A program made the translations under genes and the position numbers. From Streptomyces justiciae (GTDB taxonomy: Bacteria; Actinomycetota; Actinomycetes; Streptomycetales; Streptomycetaceae), in contig NZ_JADDXU010000004.1 of NCBI RefSeq assembly GCF_015163075.1, forward strand, positions 558,001 to 622,000: a DNA stretch of 64,000 nucleotides, read 5' to 3'. Every line of letters starts with the position of its first letter. Position 1 is the first letter of the stretch. Under the pieces are notes generated by a model. The model saw only the letters and a program-made list of their open reading frames with translations. It made no database searches and was not told the origin of the DNA. Positions 9,177 to 21,390 of the stretch are shown here, piece by piece.

Positions 9177-9451
9177 TACCGGATCTTTCGACGCCACAAC
9201 ATAGAAATGCGGGGTCCCTCGGTCAAGGTCTCGCGCTGTTCTGTCTTCAAACGGTTCCGGCTCTCAGGGGTGGTGCGAGGCGTGGCGCCGACCGGGAGCG
9301 CTCGGGAAGGGCGTGGCGCGGAGCTTCAGTTCAAGGGCGTTGACCAGGCACGTGGTGGCGAAACGGTAGCTTCGGGTGCTGGTGTTGGCCGCGGCTTGAG
9401 CCTTGCGGAATCGGCCCACACTCGGGCGCTGAGGTTCGCTATCCGGCCTGA

Positions 9452-11122
<1,671 letters not shown>

Positions 11123-11141
11123 TGACGGCCTGACGTGAACC

Positions 11142-11168
11142 GGCCGGCCGGTATGCCACCGGCCGGCC
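11142..11168. terminator. Bidirectional hairpin terminator between xylanase and fucosidase genes
   Basis: An 11-bp perfect stem, GGCCGGCCGGT at 11142-11152 pairing with ACCGGCCGGCC at 11158-11168, has loop ATGCC. It lies in the 69-bp gap between convergent genes. Confidence 0.8.
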
Positions 11169-11191
11169 TCTCGGTGGACCAAGGGGAGGAT

Positions 11192-13423
11192 TCAAAGTGC
11201 GGTGAAGGTCCAGAGCAGGTTGGTGCTGGTGCCGTACGTCCACTGCTTGGTGAGGGAGCCCGAGGAGACGTCGCCGCCGCCGTCGAGGACCAGGCCGGTG
11301 GTGCGGTTGGCTATCGAGTAGCGGTCGCCGCCGCGGTGGGTGATTCTCCACTGCTGGTTGGTGCCACCGTTCCAGGGAGCCTGCCGGGCCGCGGAGCCGT
11401 CGGCGGTGGCGCCCCAGCCGTCGGCGACCATGCCGTTGGTGCGGTTGACCAGCTTGTACCAGCCGTCCTCGACCGCTTCCGCGACCCACTGCAGGTTGGG
11501 GCTGCCGTCCCAGGTCCACTGCTTGAGGTTGGACCCGGAGGCGACGTTTCCTCCGCTGTCCAGGGCGAGGCCGTTGGTGACGTTGGTGATCCGGAAGTGC
11601 GTCGCCGGGTTGAACTGGACCCTCAGTGAGGTGATCCGGTCGTTGTTGCCGGTGACCCTGAGGTCGGGGTTGTCGGCGGTGAACGTCCAGGAGGTGCCGG
11701 TGAAGTCGTCCCCGGAGTAGCCGATCACCCGGTATCCGGGGGCCGGCCGGAGGGAGGAGAGCATGCCCGGGCCGAGCCCGGCCGTGGTCAGATCGGCCGC
11801 GGTGTGGTCGCCGACCATGAGTACGGCGGACCTGCCGGTGTAGTCGACGTCCGCGAAGGCGACGGCGCCGGCGAGCGGCCGCAGGCCCGGGATCGCGCCG
11901 GAGAAGGCGAGCTTCAGCACATACGCGCCCGCGCTGTACGGCGCCGAGGACGGCAGGGAGACCGTGAGACCGGAGGAGTTCTGGGCCGGTGCCGGCAGGT
12001 CGATGTAGGTGTTGGCGGTGGAGCCGAGCAGCTTCACCGAGGCCAGCGAGGAGAGGTTGATCCGGCCCGAGGCGAGCGTCTTGATCGTGAGTGAACTGCC
12101 GGGCCACCCCAGGACGGTGGCGTAGAGGACGTTGCCGGCCTTGTTGCGGGTGAAGCGGATGTCCTGCGCCGTGCCGGCGTGCGGTGTGGTGAAGGAGCCG
12201 CCGCCCATCTTCGTCGGGCCCTCGCCGTACGCGGTCCACGCGCGGGTCCCGTAGATCGACTCGCCGAAGCGCTTCAAGTGGTCACCGATGCCGAGCAGGA
12301 TGTCCTTCTGCGCCTGGGGGACGGTGCCGTCGGCCATGGGCGCGATGTTCAGCAGCATGTTGCCGTTCTTGCTGACCCGGTCGATGAACGAGTGCAGCAT
12401 CTGCGGGATGCTGTAGTAGCCGATGCCCTGGGTGTAGCACCAACTGCTGCTGGAGATGCTGTCGTCGGTCAGCCAGTACGGCGTGGTGAGGTCGGCCGGG
12501 CCGCCGCGCTCGTAGTCGAAGACCTCGCCCTTGCCGTTCATCCCGTCCTTGTAGGTGGCGACGACCTCGCGTCCCCAGCCGATGGCCTGGTTGTAGTAGT
12601 ACGCCAGGAAGTTGAGGCGCTGTTGCTCGTCGACGGCGCGCAGGTTGAAGTCCTGCCACAGGATGTCGGGCTGGGCGCGGTCGATGACCTCCTTGAGCTT
12701 GTCGAACCAGAGCTGGTTCTCCGCGGCCGAACCCAGCTGCCCGTAGAGCTTCTTCAGGCTCGGGTCCGTCTGGGCGGGCACGTGCTCGTAGAAGCCGGTG
12801 AAGTTGTACGCGTGGTGCATGGCCACCAGCAGCTTGAGGCCCTTGGCGCGGACGGCCGTGGAGAAGAGCTTCAGCAGGTCGAGGCCCGGGCCCTTGTCCA
12901 TCGAGTTCCACTCGTTGACCTGGCTGTCCCACATGGAGAAGCCGTCGTGGTGCTCGGCGACCGGGCCGGCGAACCGGGCGCCGGCGTCGACGAACAGCTG
13001 CGCCCATTCGTCGGGGTCGAACTTCCCGCCGGCCGACTTCAGCTTCGGCGCGAACTTCACGGTGTTGCCCGCCAGGTCCGCGGCGCCGTTGATGAAGTTG
13101 TGGTATGGCCATGCGGACGGCTGGCCGTAGGTCGCGATGTGGTGCCGGTTCGCGTTGCTTCCGGCGTCGTACATGTTGCGCGGGTACCACTCGTTGTCGT
13201 AGGCGGGGACGCTGAAGACGCCCCAGTGGAAGTAGATCCCGAACTTCGCGTCCTGGAACCACTCCGGGGCCGGTGGGTGCTGGTCCACCGAGTTCCAGTC
13301 GGGCGTGTACGTGCTGGGCGCCGCCTCGGCGACACCGGCACTGAGCACACCTCCGGCAACGGCCGTCGCGACCACGCAGGTTGCGGAGGCCAGGAACTGG
13401 CGTCTGTTGATCGAGCTCGACAT
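11192..13423 (-). CDS. GH29 alpha-L-fucosidase with C-terminal ricin-type lectin domain, Tat-exported
   Basis: The 743-residue enzyme would release L-fucose, here plausibly from xyloglucan or pectic side chains. A Tat signal (NRRQFLASA, ending GVAEAAP) precedes the GH29 barrel (about residues 35-400), with FGIYFHWGVFSVPAYDNEWY, EHHDGFSMWDS and PDILWQDFNLR, whose Asp fits the nucleophile. A beta-sandwich region with a PGLR/VDYTGRS-type stretch follows (about 400-600), then a ricin-type trefoil (about 610-743) with NLQW, QQWRI and LLWTF. The frame is open to 13537, but ATG 13423, preceded by GGGATG, directly gives the Tat motif. A GntR gene is divergent. Confidence 0.92.
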   Translation of the reverse strand: MSSSINRRQFLASATCVVATAVAGGVLSAGVAEAAPSTYTPDWNSVDQHPPAPEWFQDAKFGIYFHWGVFSVPAYDNEWYPRNMYDAGSNANRHHIATYGQPSAWPYHNFINGAADLAGNTVKFAPKLKSAGGKFDPDEWAQLFVDAGARFAGPVAEHHDGFSMWDSQVNEWNSMDKGPGLDLLKLFSTAVRAKGLKLLVAMHHAYNFTGFYEHVPAQTDPSLKKLYGQLGSAAENQLWFDKLKEVIDRAQPDILWQDFNLRAVDEQQRLNFLAYYYNQAIGWGREVVATYKDGMNGKGEVFDYERGGPADLTTPYWLTDDSISSSSWCYTQGIGYYSIPQMLHSFIDRVSKNGNMLLNIAPMADGTVPQAQKDILLGIGDHLKRFGESIYGTRAWTAYGEGPTKMGGGSFTTPHAGTAQDIRFTRNKAGNVLYATVLGWPGSSLTIKTLASGRINLSSLASVKLLGSTANTYIDLPAPAQNSSGLTVSLPSSAPYSAGAYVLKLAFSGAIPGLRPLAGAVAFADVDYTGRSAVLMVGDHTAADLTTAGLGPGMLSSLRPAPGYRVIGYSGDDFTGTSWTFTADNPDLRVTGNNDRITSLRVQFNPATHFRITNVTNGLALDSGGNVASGSNLKQWTWDGSPNLQWVAEAVEDGWYKLVNRTNGMVADGWGATADGSAARQAPWNGGTNQQWRITHRGGDRYSIANRTTGLVLDGGGDVSSGSLTKQWTYGTSTNLLWTFTAL

Positions 13424-13543
13424 GGATACATCCCTGATGCGGAAGGGGCAGGGGGAGCGCAGTGTCACGCATGAAGGTCGGCCATGCCGCCGGGGAATGT
13501 CAACCGGTGTGCAGGGATGAATGCGGTTACTGAGCAAGGTGAG

Positions 13544-13572
13544 TTGACTGACTTGTACCGGTTCTTTATCTA
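13544..13572 (+). promoter_or_regulatory. Sigma-70-like promoter of GntR gene
   Basis: TTGACT (13544-13549), a 17-base spacer and TATCTA (13567-13572) form a near-consensus promoter, unusual in this GC-rich DNA. The expected start of transcription is near 13579, so the 19-bp palindrome at 13583-13601 falls at about +5 to +23. Confidence 0.65.
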
Positions 13573-13582
13573 TTGAGATCTC

Positions 13583-13601
13583 CCAGACATGGCATGTCTG
13601 G
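13583..13601. promoter_or_regulatory. Perfect 19-bp GntR operator candidate
   Basis: CCAGACAT-GGC-ATGTCTGG has 8-bp perfect arms around a 3-base centre. It sits right after the predicted transcription start of the FadR-type regulator and 160 bp upstream of the divergent fucosidase. A 14/19 match, TCAGACATGGGATGTTGAG, lies at 17338-17356 ahead of the GH74 gene. This fits an autoregulated repressor with a local regulon (inference). Confidence 0.65.
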
Positions 13602-13728
13602 AGGCCTCGCTGTCACCGCCATCGACTTCCCGCGCCCGCACCCCACTATCATCGGCGTCACCCTCGGCATGAGGACTCCGGAACAGGTCGGACGTGCTCG
13701 CGGGGCACGCCGAGGGGAGGGACGCGCG

Positions 13729-14451
13729 GTGTCGCTGACGGACAAGGCGATCGAGCAGATCCGTGAACTGATCCGGACCGGAGCACTGCCGCCGGGGTCG
13801 AAACTCCCGCCGGAGCCGGACCTCGCCGCTCAACTGGGCCTGTCCCGCAACCTCGCCCGCGAAGCGGTCAAGGCACTGGCCGTGGCACGCGTGCTGGAGG
13901 TCAGGCGCGGCGACGGCACGTACGTCACCAGCCTCCAGCCGAGTCTGCTCCTGGAGGGGCTCGGCGGTGCGGTGGAGCTGCTGCAGGGCGACGCGGTCGC
14001 CCTGCGGGACCTCATGGAGGTACGACGGCTCCTCGAACCGATGGCCACGGCCCTTGCCGCCACGCGGATCTCCGACGACCAACTGGCCGAGGTGAAGCGG
14101 CATCTGGACGCCATGCGGGAGGCCCGCGACGACGTCGAACAGCTCAACGCCCACGACGCCGCCTTCCACCGCGCCGTCGTCCTGGCCACGGGCAACGAGA
14201 CCCTCCTGACCCTCCTGGAAGGCATCTCGGGCCGCACCCTGCGGGCCCGTATCTGGCGCGGTCTGGTCGACGACAAGGCCGGAGGCCGCACCCTCGCCGA
14301 GCACGAGGCCATCTTCAACGCGCTGTCCGCCCGTGATGCCGCCCTCAGCCAGGCGGCCGCGCTGCTGCACGTGAGCAACACCGAGCAGTGGCTGAGGGGA
14401 CACCTGCGCTCCGGGGAACCTCACCCCTTCGGAGCGACTGTGGGGGAGTGA
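13729..14451 (+). CDS. FadR-type GntR family transcriptional regulator
   Basis: The 240-residue protein has an N-terminal winged helix-turn-helix (about residues 5-70, with LPPEPDLAAQLGLSRNLAREAVKAL) and an all-helical FCD effector domain (about 90-220). FCD metal-ligand-like positions are seen in HDAAFHRAVV and EHEAIFNAL. The frame is open from 13573, but GTG 13729 has AGGGGAGGG eight bases upstream and gives the usual FadR length; ATG 13669 is an alternative. It lies in the middle of the hemicellulase island, divergent from the fucosidase, and is the likely local sugar-responsive repressor. Confidence 0.9.
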   Translation: MSLTDKAIEQIRELIRTGALPPGSKLPPEPDLAAQLGLSRNLAREAVKALAVARVLEVRRGDGTYVTSLQPSLLLEGLGGAVELLQGDAVALRDLMEVRRLLEPMATALAATRISDDQLAEVKRHLDAMREARDDVEQLNAHDAAFHRAVVLATGNETLLTLLEGISGRTLRARIWRGLVDDKAGGRTLAEHEAIFNALSARDAALSQAAALLHVSNTEQWLRGHLRSGEPHPFGATVGE

Positions 14452-14462
14452 CGCGCGGTGGG

Positions 14463-15569
14463 TCATCCGGCTGTCAGAGCGGTCCACTTCTGGTTGGTGC
14501 CGCCGTGGCAGTCCCACAGCTGGAGTTGCGCGCCGTCAGCTGTGGAGGAGCCCGGAACGTCGAGGCAGCGGCCGGAGGCGGGGTTGCGGTAGCCGCCGTT
14601 GTAGGGCTGCCAGACCTGGTTGGCGCCGCCGTGGCAGGACCAGAGCTGCACCTTGGTGCCGTTGGCAGTGCCGTATCCGGCGGCGTCGAGACACTTGCCC
14701 ATGGAGCGCAGGGTGCCGTCGGTGTAGGCGGACCAGTACTGGTTGGCGCTGTCGCCGCAGCTCCACGTCTGGACGGCGGTCCCGTTGGCGGTGCCGGCGC
14801 CGTTGACGTCCATGCACTTGCCGGCGAGGCCGGACTGAATGCGGGACGGGGCGGGCGCGGGGTTCTTCAGCCACCCGGCGTTGTCCGCGGACTGGACGCC
14901 ACGGTGGAAGGCGTCGGCCATCTTCTGGTAGCCCGCGTCGTTGGGATGCAAGGTGTCGGCCAGGTCGGCCGTGGTCAGACCGCCCATGTCGACGAACGCG
15001 ACGTGTTTGCCCGCGGCCTGTGCGTCGCTCACGATTTGCCGGGTGGCCTGGTTGTACGCGGCCCTGTACTGCTCCTCCGAGCCGCTGGTGGACACGACCA
15101 GGGAGGCCACGAGGACGGTCGCGTCGGGAGCGGCGGCGGTGACCTGGTTGACCAGCGACCTCAGTCGGTCGGCGGCGGTGGAAGGCTGGTAGTTCCCGTT
15201 GAGGTCGTTGGTGCCGATGTGCAGCGTCACCACGTTGGGCCGGTAGCGGGTCAGCGAGGCGTCGGCGAGGGAGGCGATCTGGTCGATGCGGTATCCGGAG
15301 TGGCCTTCGTTGTCGGGGTCGGACATCGAACCGCCCCGCACCGTGCCGACGAAGTCCAGCGGGTGACCGTCCGCGGCGAGCCGGTTGAACAGCGGACCTC
15401 GGTAGCCGTTACCCGTGCTGCTCCCCACCCCCCAGGTGATCGAGTCGCCCAACGGCATGACCCGTAAAGGGGTGTTGGGTGCGGCGGAGGCAGGGGTCGC
15501 ACCTGTCGCTGTCACCCCGAGCGTGGTGGCGACGAGGGTGAGGAGGGGCAGGATCCAGGGTTTTCTCAT
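14463..15569 (-). CDS. Secreted SGNH/CE3-like esterase with C-terminal CBM13
   Basis: The 368-residue secreted protein has a signal peptide (about 1-30, ending PASAA), an SGNH hydrolase domain (about 35-230) and a three-repeat ricin-type CBM13 (about 238-366). SGNH blocks are clear: GDSITWG with the Ser, GHSGY, the GTND block and LHPNDAGYQKMA with the Asp/His pair. The layout fits carbohydrate esterase family 3 acetylxylan esterases, which remove acetyl groups so that xylanases can act. It converges on the GntR gene with only 11 bp between stops and no hairpin. Confidence 0.88.
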   Translation of the reverse strand: MRKPWILPLLTLVATTLGVTATGATPASAAPNTPLRVMPLGDSITWGVGSSTGNGYRGPLFNRLAADGHPLDFVGTVRGGSMSDPDNEGHSGYRIDQIASLADASLTRYRPNVVTLHIGTNDLNGNYQPSTAADRLRSLVNQVTAAAPDATVLVASLVVSTSGSEEQYRAAYNQATRQIVSDAQAAGKHVAFVDMGGLTTADLADTLHPNDAGYQKMADAFHRGVQSADNAGWLKNPAPAPSRIQSGLAGKCMDVNGAGTANGTAVQTWSCGDSANQYWSAYTDGTLRSMGKCLDAAGYGTANGTKVQLWSCHGGANQVWQPYNGGYRNPASGRCLDVPGSSTADGAQLQLWDCHGGTNQKWTALTAG

Positions 15570-15616
15570 GCGGGCGTCCTCTTCTGCGAGTGATGGCTGG
15601 AATCAGCGGGCTCGGC

Positions 15617-15647
15617 GGGCACGGCACCAGCTGCTGGTGCCGTGCCC
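15617..15647 (-). terminator. Hairpin terminator of the second GH62 gene
   Basis: A 14-bp perfect stem, GGGCACGGCACCAG at 15617-15630 pairing with CTGGTGCCGTGCCC at 15634-15647, has loop CTG. It is 6 bp downstream of the leftward GH62 stop and upstream of the esterase start, so it separates the two leftward genes. Confidence 0.8.
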
Positions 15648-15652
15648 GAGGG

Positions 15653-17095
<1,443 letters not shown>

Positions 17096-17146
17096 CTAGG
17101 CCCCGTCAGGGGGCTGCTGGACAGGCGTGCTGGGGCATTGCTCAGC

Positions 17147-17162
17147 GTTCGAAATGTCGGAC
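17147..17162. promoter_or_regulatory. GTTCG-N6-CGGAC motif shared with xylanase promoter
   Basis: GTTCGAAATGTCGGAC matches the perfect repeat at 9556-9571 in 14 of 16 positions, including the central AATGTCG. It lies about 80 bp upstream of the leftward AbfB-type gene. Confidence 0.4.
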
Positions 17163-17337
17163 GCTGGTCGAAGGGTCGGGCAGACGAGAGCCGTCATAGA
17201 GGAGGCTCGGGTCTCGTCGTCCCGCGCCATCGATACATGGGATGGATTAACGGGCATGAACGTTCCCGGTGTCTAGAGCTGCGACACAAAACACCGGCTG
17301 GGTCTGGAAGTCTGGCCGATCGGAGTCGGGCATCGAA

Positions 17338-17356
17338 TCAGACATGGGATGTTGAG
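17338..17356. promoter_or_regulatory. Partial match to the GntR operator ahead of GH74
   Basis: TCAGACATGGGATGTTGAG agrees with the 19-bp palindrome at 13583-13601 in 14 of 19 positions, with 12 of 13 matching across CAGACATGG-ATGT. Its right arm is degraded. It is about 140 bp before the GH74 start. Confidence 0.35.
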
Positions 17357-17492
17357 GCGGGGCTCGTCGGAAAAATTTTGGATCTCACGGCAACCCTGTG
17401 GGGTTCCTGTGGCCACTAGGAGGTGGGTTCGATCATCACGGTGATCGAAGCCGCGTTTCCTCTGATGAACGGCTGCAAGGAGAACACCCCCC

Positions 17493-20125
17493 ATGAGAAA
17501 CCCCACGAACGGCGGACGGCACCGTCGGCGGTGGACCGCGACCGGCCTGGTGCTCGGCGTGCCGACCATCCTGGTGCCGTATCTGCTGTTCGCGCAGGAG
17601 GACTCGCAGGCGGCGACGGTCGACGGCGACGCCTACTACCGGCTGGTGTCGGTGCGCAGTGGCTTGGTCCTGGACGTCGACGCCAACTCCACGGCCGACG
17701 GCACCCGGATCCAGCAGTGGACGGACCAGAACACCGCCAACCAGCAGTGGCGGCTCAAGCCCGCCGGGGGCGGCTACTACGAGCTGGTGAACCGCAACAG
17801 CGGCAAGGTGCTGGGCATCACCGGCAATTCGACCGCGAAGTCGGCCACCGCCGAGCAGCAGACCGACAGTTCGGCCACCTCGCAGGAGTGGCGGATCGAC
17901 GAGGTGGTTGGCTCGGCAGCCGTGACCCTCACCTCCCGCAGGAGCGCCCAGGTCCTGAGTGTCGCGGGCGGCTCGACGGCCGAGGGCGCGGCGGTCGTCC
18001 AGGCTCCCGGCACTGACGGCGCCGGGCAGCGGTGGAAGCTGGTGAAGGTGGCCGAGAGGGACGGTGCCCGGACGACGGCCGCCGTGAGCACGTCGTATGT
18101 CTGGAAGAACGCCCAAGTCGTGGGCGGGGTTACGTCACCGGGCTGGTGTTCAACCAGAAGGAGAAGGGGCTGTTGTACGCGCGCACCGACATGGGTGGCG
18201 CCTACCGCTGGGACAACGGGGCGCAGCAGTGGATCCCGTTGACCGACTGGATCGGCGAGAAGGACTGGAACCTGCTGGGCATCGACTCGGTGGCCACCGA
18301 CCCCGTCGACCCCAAGCGGCTCTACCTCATGGCGGGCACCTACACCAACGACTGGGCGGGCAATGGCGCGATCCTGCGCTCCACCGATCAGGGCCACACC
18401 TTCAAGCGCACCAACCTGCCGTTCAAGGTGGGCGGCAACGAGGACGGCCGTGGCGCCGGCGAACGGCTCGTGATCGACCCCGCGGACCACCGCAACCTGC
18501 TGCTGGGCAGCCGCAAGAACGGCCTGTGGCGCAGCACCGACTACGGCGTGACATGGAGTCAGGTCTCCTCGGTCCCCGTCGAGGACGGGGCGGGCAGCGG
18601 CGCGGGCATCTCCTTCGTGACGTACGGCAAGGCCGGCAGCAGGACGATCTACGTCGGTGTCGGCGACAAGTCCACCTCCCTGTACCGCTCCACCGACGGT
18701 GGCGCCAGCTGGCAGGCGGTTCCCGGGCAGCCCACGGGCGAACTGCCGCAGCACGGCGTGATCTCCGGGGACGGCTCGCTCTACGTGACGTACACCAACA
18801 ACCTCGGCCCCAACGGCGTGACGGGGGGTTCGGTGTGGAAGTACACGCCGGCCAACGGGGCGTGGAAGAACGTCTCCCCGTCCAGTGGCAGCTACGGGTT
18901 CTCCGGTCTGGCCGTCGACCCCCGCAAGCCCTCCACGGTGATGGTCACCACCCTCGACCGGTGGTATCCCGAGGACGAGATCTACCGCAGCACCGACGGT
19001 GGCACGACCTGGAAGGCACTGGCCGACAAGTCGGTGCGCAGCGCTTCCGGTGCTCCGTACGTCGGCACCCACACCGGGCACTGGATGACCGCCCTGGCCA
19101 TCGATCCCTTCAACTCCGGGCACGTGCTGTACGGCACCGGCAACGGCATCCTGCGCAGCAAGGACGCCGACGCCTCCGACAGCGGCGGCACCAGCCACTG
19201 GAGCACGGGCGCCCGGGGGCTGGAGGAGACCGCGCTGATGGACGCGATCGCCCCGCCGGGCGGCGCCACCGTCATCACCGCCATGGGTGACCAGGGCGGC
19301 TTCCGTCACGACGACCTGAGCAAGGTGCCCGCCGGGCGGCTGAAGAACCCGCTGATGACCAACAGCACCGACCTCGACTTCGCCCAGTCCAAGCCGTCGA
19401 TGATGGTCCGCGTCGGCAAGGGCGGCGAACAGGACGGCGCCTACTCCACCGACGGCGGCCGCACCTGGCGCGGCTTCAAGGCGGAGCCGGTGGCGGGCGC
19501 CGACAGCGGCCACATCGCGCTCGCCGCGGACGGCTCCGCCATCGTCTGGACCGAGGCCGGGCAGGCCCCGTACCGCTCGACCGACAAGGGGGCGAGCTGG
19601 TCGCGGGTCGGCGGTCTGGGCGCCGACGCCGTGGTGGTCGCCGACCGTTCCTCGGCGAAGACCTTCTACTCGCTGTCCGGCGGCACCCTCTACGCCAGCA
19701 CCGACGGCGGCGCGACCTTCACCGCGCGGGCCGGCGACCTGCCCTCCGGCAAGCTCACGGCTGTCCCCGGCATCGCCGGAGACCTGTGGATCGCCGGTGG
19801 CGGCAAGGGGCTGCTGCACTCCACCGACGGCGGCCGCACCTTCACCACGCTCAACTCGGTGCAGTCCGCCTCCGCCCTCGGCTTCGGCAAGGCCAAGCCG
19901 GGCACCAACTACCAGGCCCTGTACCTGATCGGCACCGTCAAGAACGTCACCGGTGTCTTCCGCTCCACCGACAAGGGCGCCACCTGGGTCCGCGTCAACG
20001 ACAAGGCCCATCAGTGGGGCGCCATCGGCGGTGTCGGCGTCATCACCGGTGACCCCGACACCTACGGCCGGGTGTATGTCGGCACCAACGGCCGTGGCCT
20101 GCAGTACGGCACCCCGACCTCCTGA
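17493..20125 (+). pseudogene. GH74 xyloglucanase with N-terminal ricin-type domain, split by a -1 frameshift
   Basis: The first frame (from ATG 17493, AAGGAG upstream) encodes a signal segment, a three-repeat ricin-like domain (about residues 45-190; QQWRL, QEWRI, QRWKL) and the GH74 opening SYVWKNAQVVGG. The frame then breaks, and the -1 frame continues from about 18128 with GYVTGLVFNQ and RTDMGGAYRWD to the stop at 20125. It has many STDGGxTW propeller-blade repeats and NSTDLDFAQ, the usual acid-Asp region. One extra G in the run at 18126-18129 would restore a single protein of about 877 residues. Without repair, translation stops at 18242. This is either real inactivation or an assembly error. 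GH74 enzymes hydrolyse xyloglucan. Confidence 0.85.
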
Positions 20126-20141
20126 CGCACGGGTGTGCGCA

Positions 20142-20168
20142 CGCGCCGCCGGGCTGTCCGGCGGCGCG
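20142..20168 (+). terminator. Hairpin terminator after GH74
   Basis: An 11-bp perfect stem, CGCGCCGCCGG at 20142-20152 pairing with CCGGCGGCGCG at 20158-20168, has loop GCTGT. It is 17 bp after the GH74 stop and before the next gene on the same strand. Confidence 0.75.
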
Positions 20169-20212
20169 GCGTGGCTCCCTTCGCGGGCGCCGTGCGGCGA
20201 GGATGACGGGTC

Positions 20213-21334
20213 ATGACGATCGTGTTCCGGGTCCCCGCCGGCGGTGCGGAGCGGGTGGGGTTCGCCTACTCGCCGACGATGGAAGCCGTACTGAGTCTCC
20301 ATGTGCTGGTGGAGCCCAAGCACCACCCCGTGCAGCACGGCTGGGTGCGGGCGATGCGCAGGTTGTCCCCGGCGCTGAAGCGGGAGATCGAGGCGTTCTC
20401 CTACGCGGTGCGCTCGTACTTCCCCGAGTTCCTCTTTCCGCAGCCGACCGGTGGGCTGGCGGAATTCGCCGACGAGGTGGCCGCCTTGCGTACGGCGGAT
20501 CCGGAGCTGGTGCGGCTGGAGTTCGCCGTCCCGCTGCTCTCGCCCTGGCCGGGCGGCGGCGAGGGCCGGGACCCGCGTCTGCTCGACGCACCGGACGTAC
20601 GCCGCCTGGTGCGGGAGCGCCTCGCCCGGGACAGCGACGAAGCGATGGCCGCGATGCTCCTCGACGACCCCCGCGCGCTGCTCGAACGGTTCCTGAACAT
20701 GCTGGACCGCTACTGGCGCGAGGCGTTCGAGGAGGAATGGGCACGGCTCGAACCCGAACTCGCCGCCGGCGTCAGCGAGGCCGGCCACCAGATCGAACAG
20801 CGCGGCCTGTACGGCATGCTCCGCGGCCTGTGGCCGGAGGTGCGCAGCGATCCGCGCACCGAACGCTTCTGGCTGGAGCGACCGCACGACCACGAGGTCG
20901 CCATCGGCCCGGACGACACACTCCTGCTCGCCCCCAGCGCCTATGTGTGGCCGCACGTACGCGTCAACTGCGACGGCCCGTGGCCCCTCGGGCTCGTCTT
21001 CCCCGTCTCCTCGATCGTCCGGGAAGCCCGCCCGAGGATTCCTCCCGCGCAACTCGTCGGCACACTCCGCGCGCTCGCCGACGACACCCGGCTGCGCGCC
21101 CTGCGCCTGCTCGCCGAACGCCCGCGCAGCACACAGGAGTTGGCCCCGCTCGTCGGTGTCAGCGAGGCCGCCCTGTCCAAGCACCTGCGGGTGCTGGCCG
21201 ACGCGGGCCTGCTGGAGCGCCGCCGCGAGGGCTATTACGTCCTGTACCGGCTCGCGCCCGGACAGGTCGCGGGCCTGACTCCCAGCTTGGAAAGCTTTCT
21301 GCACGGGGACGGCGAGGTGACCGAGCACGACTGA
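20213..21334 (+). CDS. ArsR-type regulator with DUF5937-like N-terminal domain
   Basis: The 373-residue protein has an N-terminal region of about 260 residues (opening MTIVFRVPAGGAERVGFAYSP) that I associate with DUF5937. The C-terminal ArsR winged helix-turn-helix (about 280-355) includes LADDTRLRALRLLAERPRSTQELAPLVGVSEAALSKHLRVL. No metal-binding cysteine motif is seen in the recognition region, so it is unlikely to be a classical metal sensor. The MFS gene follows after 56 bp on the same strand, and regulator-exporter pairs of this kind are common. Confidence 0.88.
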   Translation: MTIVFRVPAGGAERVGFAYSPTMEAVLSLHVLVEPKHHPVQHGWVRAMRRLSPALKREIEAFSYAVRSYFPEFLFPQPTGGLAEFADEVAALRTADPELVRLEFAVPLLSPWPGGGEGRDPRLLDAPDVRRLVRERLARDSDEAMAAMLLDDPRALLERFLNMLDRYWREAFEEEWARLEPELAAGVSEAGHQIEQRGLYGMLRGLWPEVRSDPRTERFWLERPHDHEVAIGPDDTLLLAPSAYVWPHVRVNCDGPWPLGLVFPVSSIVREARPRIPPAQLVGTLRALADDTRLRALRLLAERPRSTQELAPLVGVSEAALSKHLRVLADAGLLERRREGYYVLYRLAPGQVAGLTPSLESFLHGDGEVTEHD

Positions 21335-21390
21335 TTAGCCATCTGCCTAATAAGTGGATCAGGCCTCTGGCAGGACCCGACAGTGGCCGC

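Larger units (their letters stand above)
13424..13728. other. Fucosidase/GntR divergent region (305 bp, no gene)
   Basis: Contains a good sigma-70-like promoter reading toward the GntR gene and a perfect 19-bp palindrome just downstream of it (both listed). With the GTG 13729 start, the GntR transcript would have a leader of about 150 bases. I see no small gene in it. Confidence 0.65.

Noticed and set aside
18115..18135. Programmed -1 ribosomal frameshifting in the GH74 gene.
   Set aside because: The codons GTG GGC GGG GTT do not form a tandem slippery heptamer, and no strong downstream structure in register was seen. A missing G is simpler.
21288..21302. GGAAAGCTTTCT palindrome resembling the GAAANTTTC boxes.
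   Set aside because: It lies inside the ArsR coding sequence near its end, has an even-length centre unlike CGAA-N3-TTCG, and no hemicellulase gene follows.
17777..21328. A 1,183-codon open frame on the minus strand opposite the GH74 and ArsR genes, and similar long antisense frames at 57454-60594 (minus), 41631-44840 (plus) and 981-2879 (minus).
   Set aside because: They mirror strongly supported genes on the other strand. Their translations are low-complexity Gly/Ala/Arg/Val/His-rich text with no domain, a usual artefact of high-GC third positions.
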